Shown here piece after piece: positions 35,173-44,171 of a stretch of 64,000 bases of DNA (position 1 is the stretch's first letter; each line of letters opens with the position of its first letter). Origin of the DNA: Pseudomonas sp. GOM6 (GTDB lineage: Bacteria > Pseudomonadota > Gammaproteobacteria > Pseudomonadales > Pseudomonadaceae); the NCBI RefSeq assembly GCF_029537485.1, contig NZ_JARPUS010000007.1, positions 62,001 to 126,000 of the forward strand, read 5' to 3'. Both the position numbers and the translations under genes were made by a program. The notes below the pieces were generated by a model. That model was not told the DNA's origin, did not search any database, and saw only the letters and a program-made list of their open reading frames with translations.

Positions 35173-36033
35173 TCAGCTCTCCAGCCGCTGCACTGCGCCC
35201 GGGTCGATATCGGCACTGCCCTGCTCGGCCCGCTCGCGCGCCAGTCGCGCCCCTTCGGCGGCGGTCAGGGCGAACAGCCGCTCCGGATCGGCAGCGCGCA
35301 GTTGCAGAGCCATTTTCTCGGTGCCTTCGGCCACGTCGATGGTGCGCTGGCCCGCCGCCAGACCGGCAATGATGCGCTACGCGGCTTCTTCGGCGGGCAT
35401 ACCGTTGTCGATATTCACATCGCTGCGGCCACGCCTCTGGCCAGCGCCACCGAGCGCATTGGTCGCCACCCCGGTGCGCACCGAGCCCGGCAGAATCACG
35501 CTGACGCTGATGCCGTGGGCCTGCTCGACCTCGGCACGCAGCGCCTCGAAATAGCCGATCACCGCATGCTTGGCGCCGCAGTAGCCGGTACGCAGTGGCG
35601 CACCGACCTTGCCAGCTACCGAGCTGACCACCGCCAGCTGGCCGCTGCCACGGGCCGTCATGCGCGGCAGCAGTGCCTGAGTCAGCGCCACCGGCGCCAG
35701 GTAGTCGACCTCCATGAGCTGGCGATAGACCTCAAAGCGGGTGTCCAGCGCCAGGCTGCGCTGGCTGATGCCGGCATTGTTGACCAGGCAGTCGATGTGC
35801 CCCTGCCAGGCCCAGGCCTGCTCGACCAGGCCGGCAAGCGCGGCGTAATCGGTCGTTTCGAAGGGCAACACCAGGCAACGCTGCGGCGCCAGGGCGGCCA
35901 ACGCCTGCAGCGCTTCGGCACGTCGGCCAGACAGGATCACCAAGGCCCCCTGCTGCAACAACCCACGCGCCAGCGCCTCGCCGATTCCCGACGAGGCGCC
36001 GGTGATCCACACCACACGATTGTCAAACGTCAT
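35173..36033 (-). pseudogene. Short-chain dehydrogenase (SDR) with in-frame amber codon
   Basis: The upstream part (36033 to 35380) encodes a complete SDR core: WITGASSGIGEALARGLLQQ, VNNAGIS, and Ser/Tyr/Lys triad in VVSSVAGKVGAPLRTGYCGAKHAV. A TAG at 35377-35379 stops it after NGMPAEEAA. The same frame then continues for 67 more codons (RIIAGLAAGQRTIDVAEGTE, ending VQRLES) to a TGA at 35173. The tail looks like a normal SDR C-terminus, so this is one gene with a nonsense mutation or a sequencing error, rather than two genes. A C-to-T change in a CAG codon would explain it. The truncated 218-residue product may still fold. Confidence 0.82.
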
Positions 36034-36137
36034 GCGCACACCCTCTTGTTGTTTCGCCTCAGGCTAGCCGCTCAGCACGAGGACGCCCATGACCGAGCGC
36101 GCCAAGCGGCTGGCTTCACTGCGAAACAAACAAGGGG

Positions 36138-36671
36138 TCAACGCCAGTGGCGTTTCTCGTAGGCAATTGGCTTGTGCCGACGGCCGACGCCAAAGGTCCA
36201 GCCAATGCCCAGAGCCAGCAGCTCGGCCAGCCAGGCCAGCATCAGACCAGCCCCCAGGGCCCAGGCGATGGCCTGCGGCGCCAGCAGCACCTGGTAGCTG
36301 TAGGCATCCAGGGTTTCCTGCAGCAATTGCGAGTCGGCATCCGTGGTCAGGTGCAGCACCTGGGCATACCAAGGGCCCTGCATAGCCAGCCACTCGGCTT
36401 CCAGCAACTGCGAGCGACTCACCAGGTGATTGAGGCTCTCGGCATCGCTGCGCATCACCTCGTCCGTGCTGGCCCGGTAATGCGCAACCAGAGCATTGAG
36501 ATCGCCATTGAAGAATTTCGCGGCCGTCTCGCGAAAGCCCTGCAGGCTCTGCTCGGACTCGGCCAGGTGGGCGCTCACCCGCTTGGCGTAGTCGTCGATG
36601 AAGCCCGGTACCTGCACGCCGACCAGCAGGCCGAAGGCGAACACCAGCAGACGCAAGTAACCTCGAAACAT
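36138..36671 (-). CDS. DUF2937 family membrane protein
   Basis: This 177-residue protein has an N-terminal hydrophobic helix (LRLLVFAFGLLVGVQVPGF), a helical periplasmic or cytoplasmic middle, and two C-terminal helices (APQAIAWALGAGLMLAWLAE and LLALGIGWTFGVG). It matches the DUF2937 layout I recall from Pseudomonas. It starts two bases after the stop of the amidotransferase gene and is probably co-transcribed with it. The function is unknown. Confidence 0.8.
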   Translation of the reverse strand: MFRGYLRLLVFAFGLLVGVQVPGFIDDYAKRVSAHLAESEQSLQGFRETAAKFFNGDLNALVAHYRASTDEVMRSDAESLNHLVSRSQLLEAEWLAMQGPWYAQVLHLTTDADSQLLQETLDAYSYQVLLAPQAIAWALGAGLMLAWLAELLALGIGWTFGVGRRHKPIAYEKRHWR

Positions 36672-36673
36672 CC

Positions 36674-37453
36674 TTACCCCTCCATCTGCCCATGGGCGAT
36701 ACGCTCGCCGCGCCGCCACAGGCTCCATTGCCCCGGCTGGAACAGGTTCCAGCGCTCATTCTCGGTCAAAGGCTCGGTGGCAATCACCGTCACCACATCA
36801 TTCGGCGTGGTTTCCGCCTGGAAGTCCACCGTCAGGTCCGCATCCTTGAGCCGCGCCGGGCCGAAGGGTGCACGCCGGGTGATCTGCGCCAGCTTGGTCG
36901 AGCAGAAGCAGAACAGCCAGTCGCCGTCGCTGAGCAGGCAATTGAACACGCCCTTGCCACGGTATTCCTGCGCGGCCTGCACCAGCACCGGTAGCAGCAC
37001 TTCGACCGGCACCGGCTCGGGGAAGGCACCACGCACGCGATTGAGCAGGTCGCAGAAGGCCGCCTCGCTGTCGGTGCCCCCCACCGGCCGATAGAAGCTG
37101 AACGCCGGTGCGAAGCCAGCCAACTGGCCGTTGTGGGCGAAACACCAGTTGCGCCCCCACAGCTCGCGCACGAAGGGATGAGTGTTGGCCAGGCAGACCT
37201 TGCCGACGTTGGCCTGACGGATATGGCCGATTACCGTCTCGCTCTTGATCGGATAGCGCTGCACCAGCCGCGCCACCTCGGAGTCGACGCTGGCCAGCGG
37301 GTCCTGGAACAGACGCAGCCCGCGCCCTTCATAGAAGGCAATGCCCCAGCCATCGCGGTGCGGGCCGCTGCCACCACCGCGCTGCATCAGCCCGGTGAAG
37401 CTGAAAACGATATCGGTCGGCACATTGGCACTCATGCCAAGCAGCTCGCACAT
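36674..37453 (-). CDS. Class II glutamine amidotransferase (YafJ-type)
   Basis: This 259-residue protein begins [19 protein letters not shown], with Cys2 as the Ntn nucleophile after removal of Met. [33 protein letters not shown] and [12 protein letters not shown] are the other blocks of the glutaminase domain. It has no synthase domain, so it resembles the stand-alone YafJ family, whose substrate is not firmly known. Gaps of three bases to the HIT gene upstream and two to DUF2937 downstream suggest one transcript. Confidence 0.93.
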   Translation of the reverse strand: MCELLGMSANVPTDIVFSFTGLMQRGGGSGPHRDGWGIAFYEGRGLRLFQDPLASVDSEVARLVQRYPIKSETVIGHIRQANVGKVCLANTHPFVRELWGRNWCFAHNGQLAGFAPAFSFYRPVGGTDSEAAFCDLLNRVRGAFPEPVPVEVLLPVLVQAAQEYRGKGVFNCLLSDGDWLFCFCSTKLAQITRRAPFGPARLKDADLTVDFQAETTPNDVVTVIATEPLTENERWNLFQPGQWSLWRRGERIAHGQMEG

Positions 37454-37456
37454 ACT

Positions 37457-37900
37457 TCAGACCTCCTGCAACGCCGCGCGCAGACAATCGGCCTCACGCG
37501 CCAGGCGGGCCTCCAGGCGCTTGCGCCCCAGCGGCAGAAAACGCGTGAGGATACGCCAGCACAGCGCCGGCAAGTCGCCATGGCGGCGCGGGATCAGGTG
37601 CAGATGCAGGTGTGGCACATGCTGGTTGGCAACCGGCCCATCATTGAGCAGCAGGTTGATACCCAGCACACCGGGGTCACTGCGGTACAGGGCCCTGGCC
37701 ACTCGGTCGGCCAGATCCAGCAGGGCCTGCCTGGGTGGCACAGGCAAATCCGCGAGAAAGGGAGCGTGACCTTGGGCGACTATCAGCACATGGCTGGGGC
37801 GTAACGGAAAAATATCCAGCAGCACCAGAAAGTGCTGATCCTGATGCAGGATATGCGCTGGCTGCCGGCCGTCGGCGATAGCGCAGAACACACAGGTCAT
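37457..37900 (-). CDS. HIT-family protein
   Basis: This 147-residue protein begins MTCVFCAIADGRQPAHIL and ends its catalytic core with the His triad NQHVPHLHLHLIPRRHGD (HxHxHxx). HIT proteins hydrolyse nucleotide phosphoramidates or dinucleotides. The ATG at 37900 is preferred over one seven codons upstream because the CxxC of the family follows it. It is tightly linked to the amidotransferase gene. Confidence 0.9.
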   Translation of the reverse strand: MTCVFCAIADGRQPAHILHQDQHFLVLLDIFPLRPSHVLIVAQGHAPFLADLPVPPRQALLDLADRVARALYRSDPGVLGINLLLNDGPVANQHVPHLHLHLIPRRHGDLPALCWRILTRFLPLGRKRLEARLAREADCLRAALQEV

Positions 37901-37953
37901 GAGCTCTCCTTGGCATTTCACCGCCGGCTGAACATCCGCCCCAGCAGCCGGGA

Positions 37954-38442
37954 CTAAAGGCGCGGCTCGATGCGCAGACGCCGCTCGCCCTGGGCATCCA
38001 TGCGCGTACCGACTTCGTCGTAGCGCTCATCACGACTCATCAGCTCACGCAGGGTCGGCTCGTCTTCCTCGGCCACCTGCGGCGCCGTGGCTGCGGTGCG
38101 CCGCCCTTGCCACCAGCGCTCGAGCGGCCAGCGCAGTGCACAGAAGGCCAGCCACACAGCGAAGGCGATGGCACCGTAGATCGCCAGGTCGGCCACTGCA
38201 CGCCAGGCGTTGTTGCCGACCTTGAACAGCATGTCCAGGGCCGTAATGGCGATGGCCGGGGCGAACAGCTCCTTGGCGGGGTCGACAATGGTCGGGGTCA
38301 GCAGCAGCACGGCCACCAGCACGCGCAGCGGCTCGCGCAGCCAGCGCCACATCCAGCGGGTCATGCGGCACCACACCAGCAGGCAGCCAAGCGCGGCAAC
38401 GGCGTAGGCGCCCCAGGCGAGCAGATAGTCTTGTTCGGTCAT
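37954..38442 (-). CDS. Uncharacterised inner membrane protein
   Basis: This 162-residue protein has about four hydrophobic helices (residues 6-24, 36-55, 62-75 and 85-105) and a charged C-terminal tail (RDERYDEVGTRMDAQGERR). I recognise no family. It is the first gene of the minus-strand group that continues with HIT, amidotransferase and DUF2937, and is divergent from the oligopeptidase gene. Confidence 0.75.
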   Translation of the reverse strand: MTEQDYLLAWGAYAVAALGCLLVWCRMTRWMWRWLREPLRVLVAVLLLTPTIVDPAKELFAPAIAITALDMLFKVGNNAWRAVADLAIYGAIAFAVWLAFCALRWPLERWWQGRRTAATAPQVAEEDEPTLRELMSRDERYDEVGTRMDAQGERRLRIEPRL

Positions 38443-38537
38443 GGTGTGTCGTGGCCTGGCCGGCAAAGGGGCGCTTATGATAACGGCTTTTGCGCGACCT
38501 GCGCCTCCCCGTGGTCGCCCTGCAGCCGAGAACCCGC

Positions 38538-40568
38538 ATGACCGACGCCCCGATTGCCCGCCGCGAGACCGGCACCGACCCCTACCGCTGGCTGGAACAG
38601 CGCGATGCCGCTGAGGTACTCGACCACCTCAAGGCCGAGAACGCCTACCTCGAAGCCCAGCTGGCCGAGCAGGCCGCACTGCGCGAAAGCCTGTTCCAGG
38701 AAATCAAGGGGCGCATCCGCGAGACCGACCTGTCCCTGCCCGTGCCCTGGGGCCCCTGGCTGTACTACCAGCGCACCACCGCGGGGGATGAATACCCGCG
38801 CCACTACCGCTGCCCGCGCCCGGCCGACGGCTCGCTGAGTGTGGACGAACACGCCGAACAGCTGCTGCTCGACCCCAACGCCCTGGCCGGTGACGGCTAC
38901 CTGGCCCTCGGCGCCTTCACCGTCAGTCCGGATCACCGCCTGCTCGGCTACAGCCTGGACACCGCCGGCGACGAAATCTACCGCCTGTTCGTCAAGGATC
39001 TCGGCACTGGTGAGGTCAACGAACTGCCGTTCGACGACTGTGACGGCCAGATGACCTGGGCCAACGACAACCAGACCCTGTTCTTCGTCACCCTCGACGA
39101 CACCCACCGGCCGCACCGCCTGTACCGCCACTGCCTTGGCAGCGAAAGCGCCGAACCGGTGTTCGAAGAGGCCGACGGCCGCTTCTTCCTCAGCTGCTAC
39201 CGCTCCAGCTCCGAGCGCCAACTGATCCTCAGCCTCGGCAGCAAGACCACCAGCGAGGCCTGGGTACTCGACGCTGACACGCCGGCCGGCGAGTTCCGCT
39301 GCCTGGCACCGCGCCAGGAAGACCACGAGTACGACGTCGATCACGGCCTGCTGGACGGCCAATGGACCTGGTTCATCCGCAGCAACCAGGCTGGCATCAA
39401 CTTCGCCCTGTATGTCGCCGACGAAGCCCAGCCCGGCCGCGCCCACTGGCGCGAGCTGATCGGCCACGACCCGCAGCGCATGCTCGAAGGTCTCAGCCTC
39501 AACCAGCAGGCTTTCGTCCTCAGCCTGCGCGAGGGCGGCCTGCCGATCATCGAAGTCCACCCGCAAGGCGCCGCGCCCTACCCCGTGCAGCTGCCGGATG
39601 CCGCCTACAGTCTCTATGTGCAGGACAGCCTGGAATTTCACAGCCCGACCATCCGCCTGCGCTACGAAGCGCTCAACCGCCCGGCCCAGGTGCGCCAGCT
39701 GGAGCTGGCCACGGGTGAGCAACAGGTGCTCAAGCAGACGCCGGTAGAAGGCCCGTTCGATGCCGACGCCTACGAAAGCCGTCGCCTCTGGGCCACCGCC
39801 GCCGATGGCACCCAGGTGCCGGTCAGCCTGGTGGCACGCCGCGAGGTGTTCGCCGCAGGCAAGCCCGCCCCGCTCTACCTCTATGGCTACGGCGCCTATG
39901 GTGAGAGCCTCGACCCCTGGTTCAGCCACGCACGCCTGAGTCTGCTGGAGCGCGGCTTCGTCTTCGCCATCGCCCACGTACGCGGCGGCGGCGAGCTGGG
40001 CGAGGCCTGGTACCGCGCCGGCAAGCTGGAGCACAAGCAGAACACCTTCGGCGACTTCATCGCCTGTGCCGAGCAGCTGATCGCCGACGGTCTGACCACG
40101 CCGGCGCAGCTGGCCATCAGCGGCGGCAGCGCCGGCGGCCTGCTGATCGGTGCCGTGCTCAACCAGCGTCCGGAGCTGTTCGCCGCCGCCATCGCCGAAG
40201 TGCCCTTCGTCGACGTGCTCAACACCATGCAGAACCCCGACCTGCCGCTGACCGTGACCGAATACGACGAGTGGGGCGACCCCAGCCAGCCCGAGGTGTA
40301 CGCGCGGATCAAGGCCTACGCCCCCTACGAAAACGTGCGGGCGCAAGGCTACCCGGCGATCCTCGCAGTGGCCGGCTACAACGACAGTCGCGTGCAGTAC
40401 TGGGAAGCGGCGAAATGGGTGGCGCGCCTGCGTGAACTGAAAACCGACGCCAACCTGTTGTTGCTCAAGACCGACCTCGGCGCTGGTCACGGCGGCATGA
40501 GCGGCCGTTATCAGGCCCTGAAGGATGTGGCGCTGGAGTACGCCTTCCTGCTCAAGGTGCTGCAGTAA
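38538..40568 (+). CDS. ptrB: Oligopeptidase B (S9A serine peptidase)
   Basis: This 676-residue enzyme has an N-terminal beta-propeller (about residues 70-400) and a C-terminal alpha/beta hydrolase domain with the nucleophile in AISGGSAGGLLIGA (Ser about residue 531), Asp in GYNDSRVQYWE (about 613), and His in LGAGHGGMSGRY (about 650). The S9A family cuts short peptides after basic residues; the acidic pocket residues lie in IAEVPFVDVLNTM. The ATG at 38538 fits the family N-terminus (ARRETGTDPYRWLE). A cytoplasmic location is expected since no signal is present. Confidence 0.94.
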   Translation: MTDAPIARRETGTDPYRWLEQRDAAEVLDHLKAENAYLEAQLAEQAALRESLFQEIKGRIRETDLSLPVPWGPWLYYQRTTAGDEYPRHYRCPRPADGSLSVDEHAEQLLLDPNALAGDGYLALGAFTVSPDHRLLGYSLDTAGDEIYRLFVKDLGTGEVNELPFDDCDGQMTWANDNQTLFFVTLDDTHRPHRLYRHCLGSESAEPVFEEADGRFFLSCYRSSSERQLILSLGSKTTSEAWVLDADTPAGEFRCLAPRQEDHEYDVDHGLLDGQWTWFIRSNQAGINFALYVADEAQPGRAHWRELIGHDPQRMLEGLSLNQQAFVLSLREGGLPIIEVHPQGAAPYPVQLPDAAYSLYVQDSLEFHSPTIRLRYEALNRPAQVRQLELATGEQQVLKQTPVEGPFDADAYESRRLWATAADGTQVPVSLVARREVFAAGKPAPLYLYGYGAYGESLDPWFSHARLSLLERGFVFAIAHVRGGGELGEAWYRAGKLEHKQNTFGDFIACAEQLIADGLTTPAQLAISGGSAGGLLIGAVLNQRPELFAAAIAEVPFVDVLNTMQNPDLPLTVTEYDEWGDPSQPEVYARIKAYAPYENVRAQGYPAILAVAGYNDSRVQYWEAAKWVARLRELKTDANLLLLKTDLGAGHGGMSGRYQALKDVALEYAFLLKVLQ

Positions 40569-40649
40569 CTCAGCTTGGCAGCGCACGCCCCACTGTTTAT
40601 GGTGCGTGCTCTACAGCAGTGCCCCCACGTGTTGAAAAGGACTTCCACA

Positions 40650-41180
40650 ATGCCCAGCTACAAATTGCTTCCCGCACTCCTCCTGGGTCTGAGCCTGCCG
40701 CTGCAGGCTCAGGTCTACACCTGGGTGGACGAGAACGGCCAGAAGCATTTCGGCAGCCAGCCGCCAACGCCGGAACAACAGGTCGAAACGGTCAATATCC
40801 GCCAGGGCTACAGCAGCGACGGGCAACAGCCCGCCGTCGTGGAAGCCGCGCCCGACTTCGCCTCGGAGCCCGAAGCAGAAAAAAAACCGGCCAAAAGGTC
40901 TGCCTCCAATAAAGAGATGTGCAGTGAAGCGATGCGCTGGACAGCCATCGACATCCCCAACCTCAAGGAAATCGCCGGCGAGCGCAAGAAAGACGGCAAG
41001 ATCACCGCAGATCAACACAGACAAGCCCTCAAAGGCCTGGACGAGGTCAAGAAACACATTACCCTGCAGAACTGCCTCGCCAGCAAGGGCGAGGACCGCG
41101 AACGCTTCGAATGCCTCTCCAAGGGTTTGGGCATCGCCGTCTGCTCCGGGGCGCTGGAAGCCGCCCTGAAGAACCTCTAG
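40650..41180 (+). CDS. Exported DUF4124-domain protein
   Basis: This 176-residue protein has a signal peptide (residues 1-20, ending LPLQA) and begins its mature part QVYTWVDENGQKHFGSQPP, the DUF4124 motif. The rest is charged, with a C-terminal region containing three Cys (LQNCLASK, FECLSKG, AVCSGAL) that may form disulfides. The function is unknown. The next gene starts five bases after its stop. Confidence 0.85.
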   Translation: MPSYKLLPALLLGLSLPLQAQVYTWVDENGQKHFGSQPPTPEQQVETVNIRQGYSSDGQQPAVVEAAPDFASEPEAEKKPAKRSASNKEMCSEAMRWTAIDIPNLKEIAGERKKDGKITADQHRQALKGLDEVKKHITLQNCLASKGEDRERFECLSKGLGIAVCSGALEAALKNL

Positions 41181-41185
41181 CCACC

Positions 41186-41611
41186 ATGCAAACGCTGCTC
41201 TATCGCTGGCTGCTTGCCATAGCCCTGGGCCATGTGGCACTGGGCATCGTACTGGCCTTCGCCGTGCATACCTCGCTGACCCAGAGCTACTTTGACTATC
41301 TCTACGCCAGCGTCGCCCACAGCCCTCCCCCGGCCGAGTTCCAGGGCCTGCTGCGAACCATGGTTGGCCTGCTCGGCCCGACGGTGGCCAGCTGGGGCCT
41401 GCTGTTCTGCGCTCTGCTGATGCTTTACCGCCAACACGGACATCGCCTGATCAAACCGGCGCTGTTCGCTGCGCTCTTGGTCTGGTGTGCGTTGGACAGC
41501 GGTATTTCCGCCTACTTCGGACTGTCCTGGCACGTCTACCTGAACCTGAGCGCCGCCCTGAGCCTTGCCCTGCCCTTACTGCTGCTGAAACCCATCAGGG
41601 CTTGTCGATAG
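41186..41611 (+). CDS. Small polytopic membrane protein
   Basis: This 141-residue protein has four predicted hydrophobic helices (about residues 7-27, 58-78, 90-107 and 114-134). No family is recognised. It follows the DUF4124 gene by five bases, and its last 17 bases overlap the end of the convergent proline-rich gene. Confidence 0.75.
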   Translation: MQTLLYRWLLAIALGHVALGIVLAFAVHTSLTQSYFDYLYASVAHSPPPAEFQGLLRTMVGLLGPTVASWGLLFCALLMLYRQHGHRLIKPALFAALLVWCALDSGISAYFGLSWHVYLNLSAALSLALPLLLLKPIRACR

Positions 41612-41885
41612 ACTCCGCAGGGTGGCTTTGCTGGCTGCGCCGCTGAGTCTCCAGTGCCGGTAACGGCTGGTCCTTGGGCAAGGGTCGGGGAGCGGCCGTG
41701 GGCACCCGCACGGAGGGCTGGCCAGGGTTGACCAGCAAGGGCGGGCTGCCCTGCGGCGTCATCGGCAGGCTGCGAATTGGCGGCTGGGCGTAGGGCTGCG
41801 GCGTCGGCGTGCCAGGCATGCCGGGCTGCTGAGCCTGGGCGACCTGGCTCAGGCAAAGGAAAGGAATCATCCATAGGGCACGCAT
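41595..41885 (-). CDS. Small exported proline-rich protein
   Basis: This 96-residue protein has a signal peptide (about residues 1-18, ending AQA) followed by a mature part that is about a quarter proline (QQPGMPGTPTPQPYAQPP, RPLPKDQPLP). It has no recognised domain. Its reading frame shows normal third-position bias, which supports coding. It overlaps the convergent membrane protein gene by 17 bases. Confidence 0.65.
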   Translation of the reverse strand: MRALWMIPFLCLSQVAQAQQPGMPGTPTPQPYAQPPIRSLPMTPQGSPPLLVNPGQPSVRVPTAAPRPLPKDQPLPALETQRRSQQSHPAESIDKP

Positions 41886-41967
41886 CGCAAGCTCCATTGG
41901 CGGCGGTTTGCCTTTATTCTGGCAGGGCCGCCAACCCGCAGCGGCTCAGCCGACCACAGGTAAGACC

Positions 41968-42327
41968 ATGACCAGCAAGCTCGACCAGATCCTCGCCGAG
42001 GCCCAGCGCCGCCGCGAGACCAGCTACCGCGAAAAAGCCCTGCGCATGTACCCGCACATCTGCGGGCGCTGCGGCCGCGAATTCAGCGGCAAGCGCCTGA
42101 GCGAGCTGACCGTGCACCACCGCGACCACAACCACGACAACAACCCGGAAGACGGCTCCAACTGGGAGCTACTGTGTCTGTATTGCCATGACAACGAGCA
42201 CCAGCGCCAGGTCGACCTGCACTACCAGAAGGAAGAAGCGGCGACCGGCGGCAATGGCAGCAAGGTGACACACAAGGGCCTGGCCGGGCTGGCCGCGCTG
42301 CTCAACAAGGCCAGTCCCGAGAGCTGA
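41968..42327 (+). CDS. yajD: HNH nuclease family protein YajD
   Basis: This 119-residue protein has CGRCGREF, then the HNH core VHHRDHNHDNNPEDGSNWEL and LCLYCHDNEHQ, which forms a zinc-bound beta-beta-alpha nuclease fold. Length and order match YajD of enteric bacteria. The biological substrate is unknown. A terminator follows 6 bases after the stop. Confidence 0.92.
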   Translation: MTSKLDQILAEAQRRRETSYREKALRMYPHICGRCGREFSGKRLSELTVHHRDHNHDNNPEDGSNWELLCLYCHDNEHQRQVDLHYQKEEAATGGNGSKVTHKGLAGLAALLNKASPES

Positions 42328-42332
42328 CACAA

Positions 42333-42358
42333 AAACGCCCGCAGCAACGCGGGCGTTT
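42333..42358. terminator. Intrinsic terminator between yajD and the peptidase gene
   Basis: AAACGCCCGC and GCGGGCGTTT form a 10-bp stem with a 6-base loop between convergent genes. The terminal T-run on the + strand is short, but the A-run on the left arm gives a T-run on the opposite strand. Confidence 0.8.
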
Positions 42359-42373
42359 CGGACCATCAGGGCA

Positions 42374-43594
42374 TCAGCGCAGCAGCTTGCTGTCGAGCAC
42401 CTCGGAGCCCCGACCCATGACGTTCTCGCTGATCTCGATGAAGTCCTGGGTACTGGCCTTGTCCAGGCGCATCAGCCCCCGGGTCACGTCGTCCAGCGAG
42501 CGCTGATTGTCGGTGGCCTTGCGGATTTCCCGATCCAGCTCCTGCAACAGCAGCACCGCACGGGCGGTGACCGGGCCGGTGGAACGCTCGGTTCGCAGGC
42601 TGCCGACTTTCTTGCTCCACTTCATCAGCTTCTTGCGGATGATCTGGTAGCGATCCTCGCTCATGCCGCCGGCACGGCGTACCAACTCGATGGCGTAGTA
42701 CTCGGCCAGGCCCTCGCTGATCCAGTCGCTTTTATCCTTGTCGCTGATGCGACTGAACACATGAACCAGCTCATGCACCAGTGAGCTGGTACCGTTCTCG
42801 CTGACCAGTGGACGCTCGGCCTGGAAGTAGTAGGAGTTGGGGGCCGACAGGCCGCCCCGCCACATGGGGTCACCAGCACCGACGATCAGCAGCTTGGCCG
42901 GATCACGCGGAAAAACCGCTTGCGCTTCGGGCCAGACGAAGGTCAACAGGGTGAGGATATCCATACGACGCATGCCCTCACCGACCGGCGCGGCTACCGT
43001 CACGTCGGTTTCGCCCAGCTGAGCGCGGCGGCTACCGATCTTGCCGGCCAGAATCCAGCCGGTCGGGCGGTCGAACTTGCGACTGGGGTTGTCGATACGG
43101 AATTTGTTGTCGCCGATCTTCGGCCAGCCAGTCTCGACGCCGTTCCAGCCCTTGGGCAGCTCGAACTGCAGGCGCGCCACCAGCTCGAACTTGTCGTCGC
43201 TGTTCATGCGCGCGCTGGGCACCAGATCGTCGCCGCGCAGTAGAGCCCAGTCCGGGGTCATGCGTGCGTCGAAGGTCCCGTTGTCGCGTTCGTGGCTGAC
43301 ACGCACTTTGTAGCTGAGGCTGGCCTTGCCTTTGGCCGGCTTCCAGATGGCGCTTTCAGGGCCGGCCTGCTGCCACTCACCGTCGGCCTTGAAATCACTG
43401 TAATACCCCTTGCTGCCCAGGTTGAACGCGAAGCTGTGCACCGCTTCACCCTTCTCCAGGGTCAGGCGCACCTCGGCCTGATCGCTCTCTGGCAAAAAAC
43501 GCACGTGATAGTCCAGATCGACATGCTTGGCCGCCCATGACGGCGAACTCAAGCCCAGCAGAAAAGCAGCGGTCAACAGCTTGCGGGCAGGCAT
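42374..43594 (-). CDS. Exported M61-like zinc metallopeptidase
   Basis: This 406-residue protein has a signal peptide (about residues 1-21, ending SWAA) and a large beta-rich N-terminal domain. The zinc site reads VHELVHVFSR (HExxH, about residues 273-277) with the third ligand Glu in SEGLAEYYA (about 295), as in gluzincins related to M61/glycyl aminopeptidases. Other family members have the same order of a beta domain followed by the helical catalytic domain. The periplasmic substrate is unknown. Confidence 0.85.
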   Translation of the reverse strand: MPARKLLTAAFLLGLSSPSWAAKHVDLDYHVRFLPESDQAEVRLTLEKGEAVHSFAFNLGSKGYYSDFKADGEWQQAGPESAIWKPAKGKASLSYKVRVSHERDNGTFDARMTPDWALLRGDDLVPSARMNSDDKFELVARLQFELPKGWNGVETGWPKIGDNKFRIDNPSRKFDRPTGWILAGKIGSRRAQLGETDVTVAAPVGEGMRRMDILTLLTFVWPEAQAVFPRDPAKLLIVGAGDPMWRGGLSAPNSYYFQAERPLVSENGTSSLVHELVHVFSRISDKDKSDWISEGLAEYYAIELVRRAGGMSEDRYQIIRKKLMKWSKKVGSLRTERSTGPVTARAVLLLQELDREIRKATDNQRSLDDVTRGLMRLDKASTQDFIEISENVMGRGSEVLDSKLLR

Positions 43595-43652
43595 CGTAAA
43601 GCTCCATGCAGATGACAATGAATCGGTTTGGACACTGGGCGAGGGTAAAGAC

Positions 43653-44102
43653 TCAACCGGCGCGAAAAATCAGATGATCCTCCCAGTCTTCTTCGGCCAC
43701 GCTGCCTTCGGCGAGCATGCGACCGGACTGGGAAATGCGTTCATGGTGCACGGCATCGGGATCGCCGCTGACCAGGTGGTGCCACAAGGGTAGATCCTTA
43801 CCCTCGCTGACCAGGCGGTAGGCACAGGTCGGTGGCAGCCACTTAAATTGGTCGGCCTGGGCCGGAGTGAGCTGCACGCAGTCAGGCACATGCTGGCGGC
43901 GATTGGGGTAATCGCTGCAGCGACAGGTTTTCAGGTCAAGCAATTTACAGGCGATGCGCGTGTAGTAGACGCTGCCGTCGTCCTCGTCTTCGAGCTTCTG
44001 CAGGCAGCACAGGCCGCAGCCGTCGCACAGGGATTCCCACTCGTCCTGATTGAGCTGGGCGAGTGTCTTGCGTTTCCAGAAGGGTTGAACGATAGCGGCC
44101 AT
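43653..44102 (-). CDS. YcgN family cysteine cluster protein (UPF0260)
   Basis: This 149-residue protein has a metal-site-like Cys cluster, [15 protein letters not shown] followed by [18 protein letters not shown] and VPDCVQL, typical of the YcgN/YkgJ zinc- or iron-chelating family. The start may be two codons further upstream (44108). It lies on the same strand as the dehydrogenase, ycgL and rnd genes, a known grouping in Pseudomonas. Confidence 0.92.
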   Translation of the reverse strand: MAAIVQPFWKRKTLAQLNQDEWESLCDGCGLCCLQKLEDEDDGSVYYTRIACKLLDLKTCRCSDYPNRRQHVPDCVQLTPAQADQFKWLPPTCAYRLVSEGKDLPLWHHLVSGDPDAVHHERISQSGRMLAEGSVAEEDWEDHLIFRAG

Positions 44103-44171
44103 GATCATGAGTACAGCGGGTAAAGGCGCGGCAGTCTAGCCCCAGGCCGTGGCCGGGCCAAGAGCAGCCGG

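Noticed and set aside
35377-36033. A naturally short SDR ending at 35377
   Set aside because: The same frame continues for 67 codons with SDR-like sequence up to a TGA that abuts the neighbour's stop, which is more simply explained by one interrupted gene.
38475-40586. A 703-codon open frame on the minus strand opposite oligopeptidase B
   Set aside because: It lies fully antisense to a well-supported peptidase with all catalytic motifs. Long antisense frames are common in high-GC genes, and its translation is low in complexity (V/A/G/Q-rich) without any family motif.
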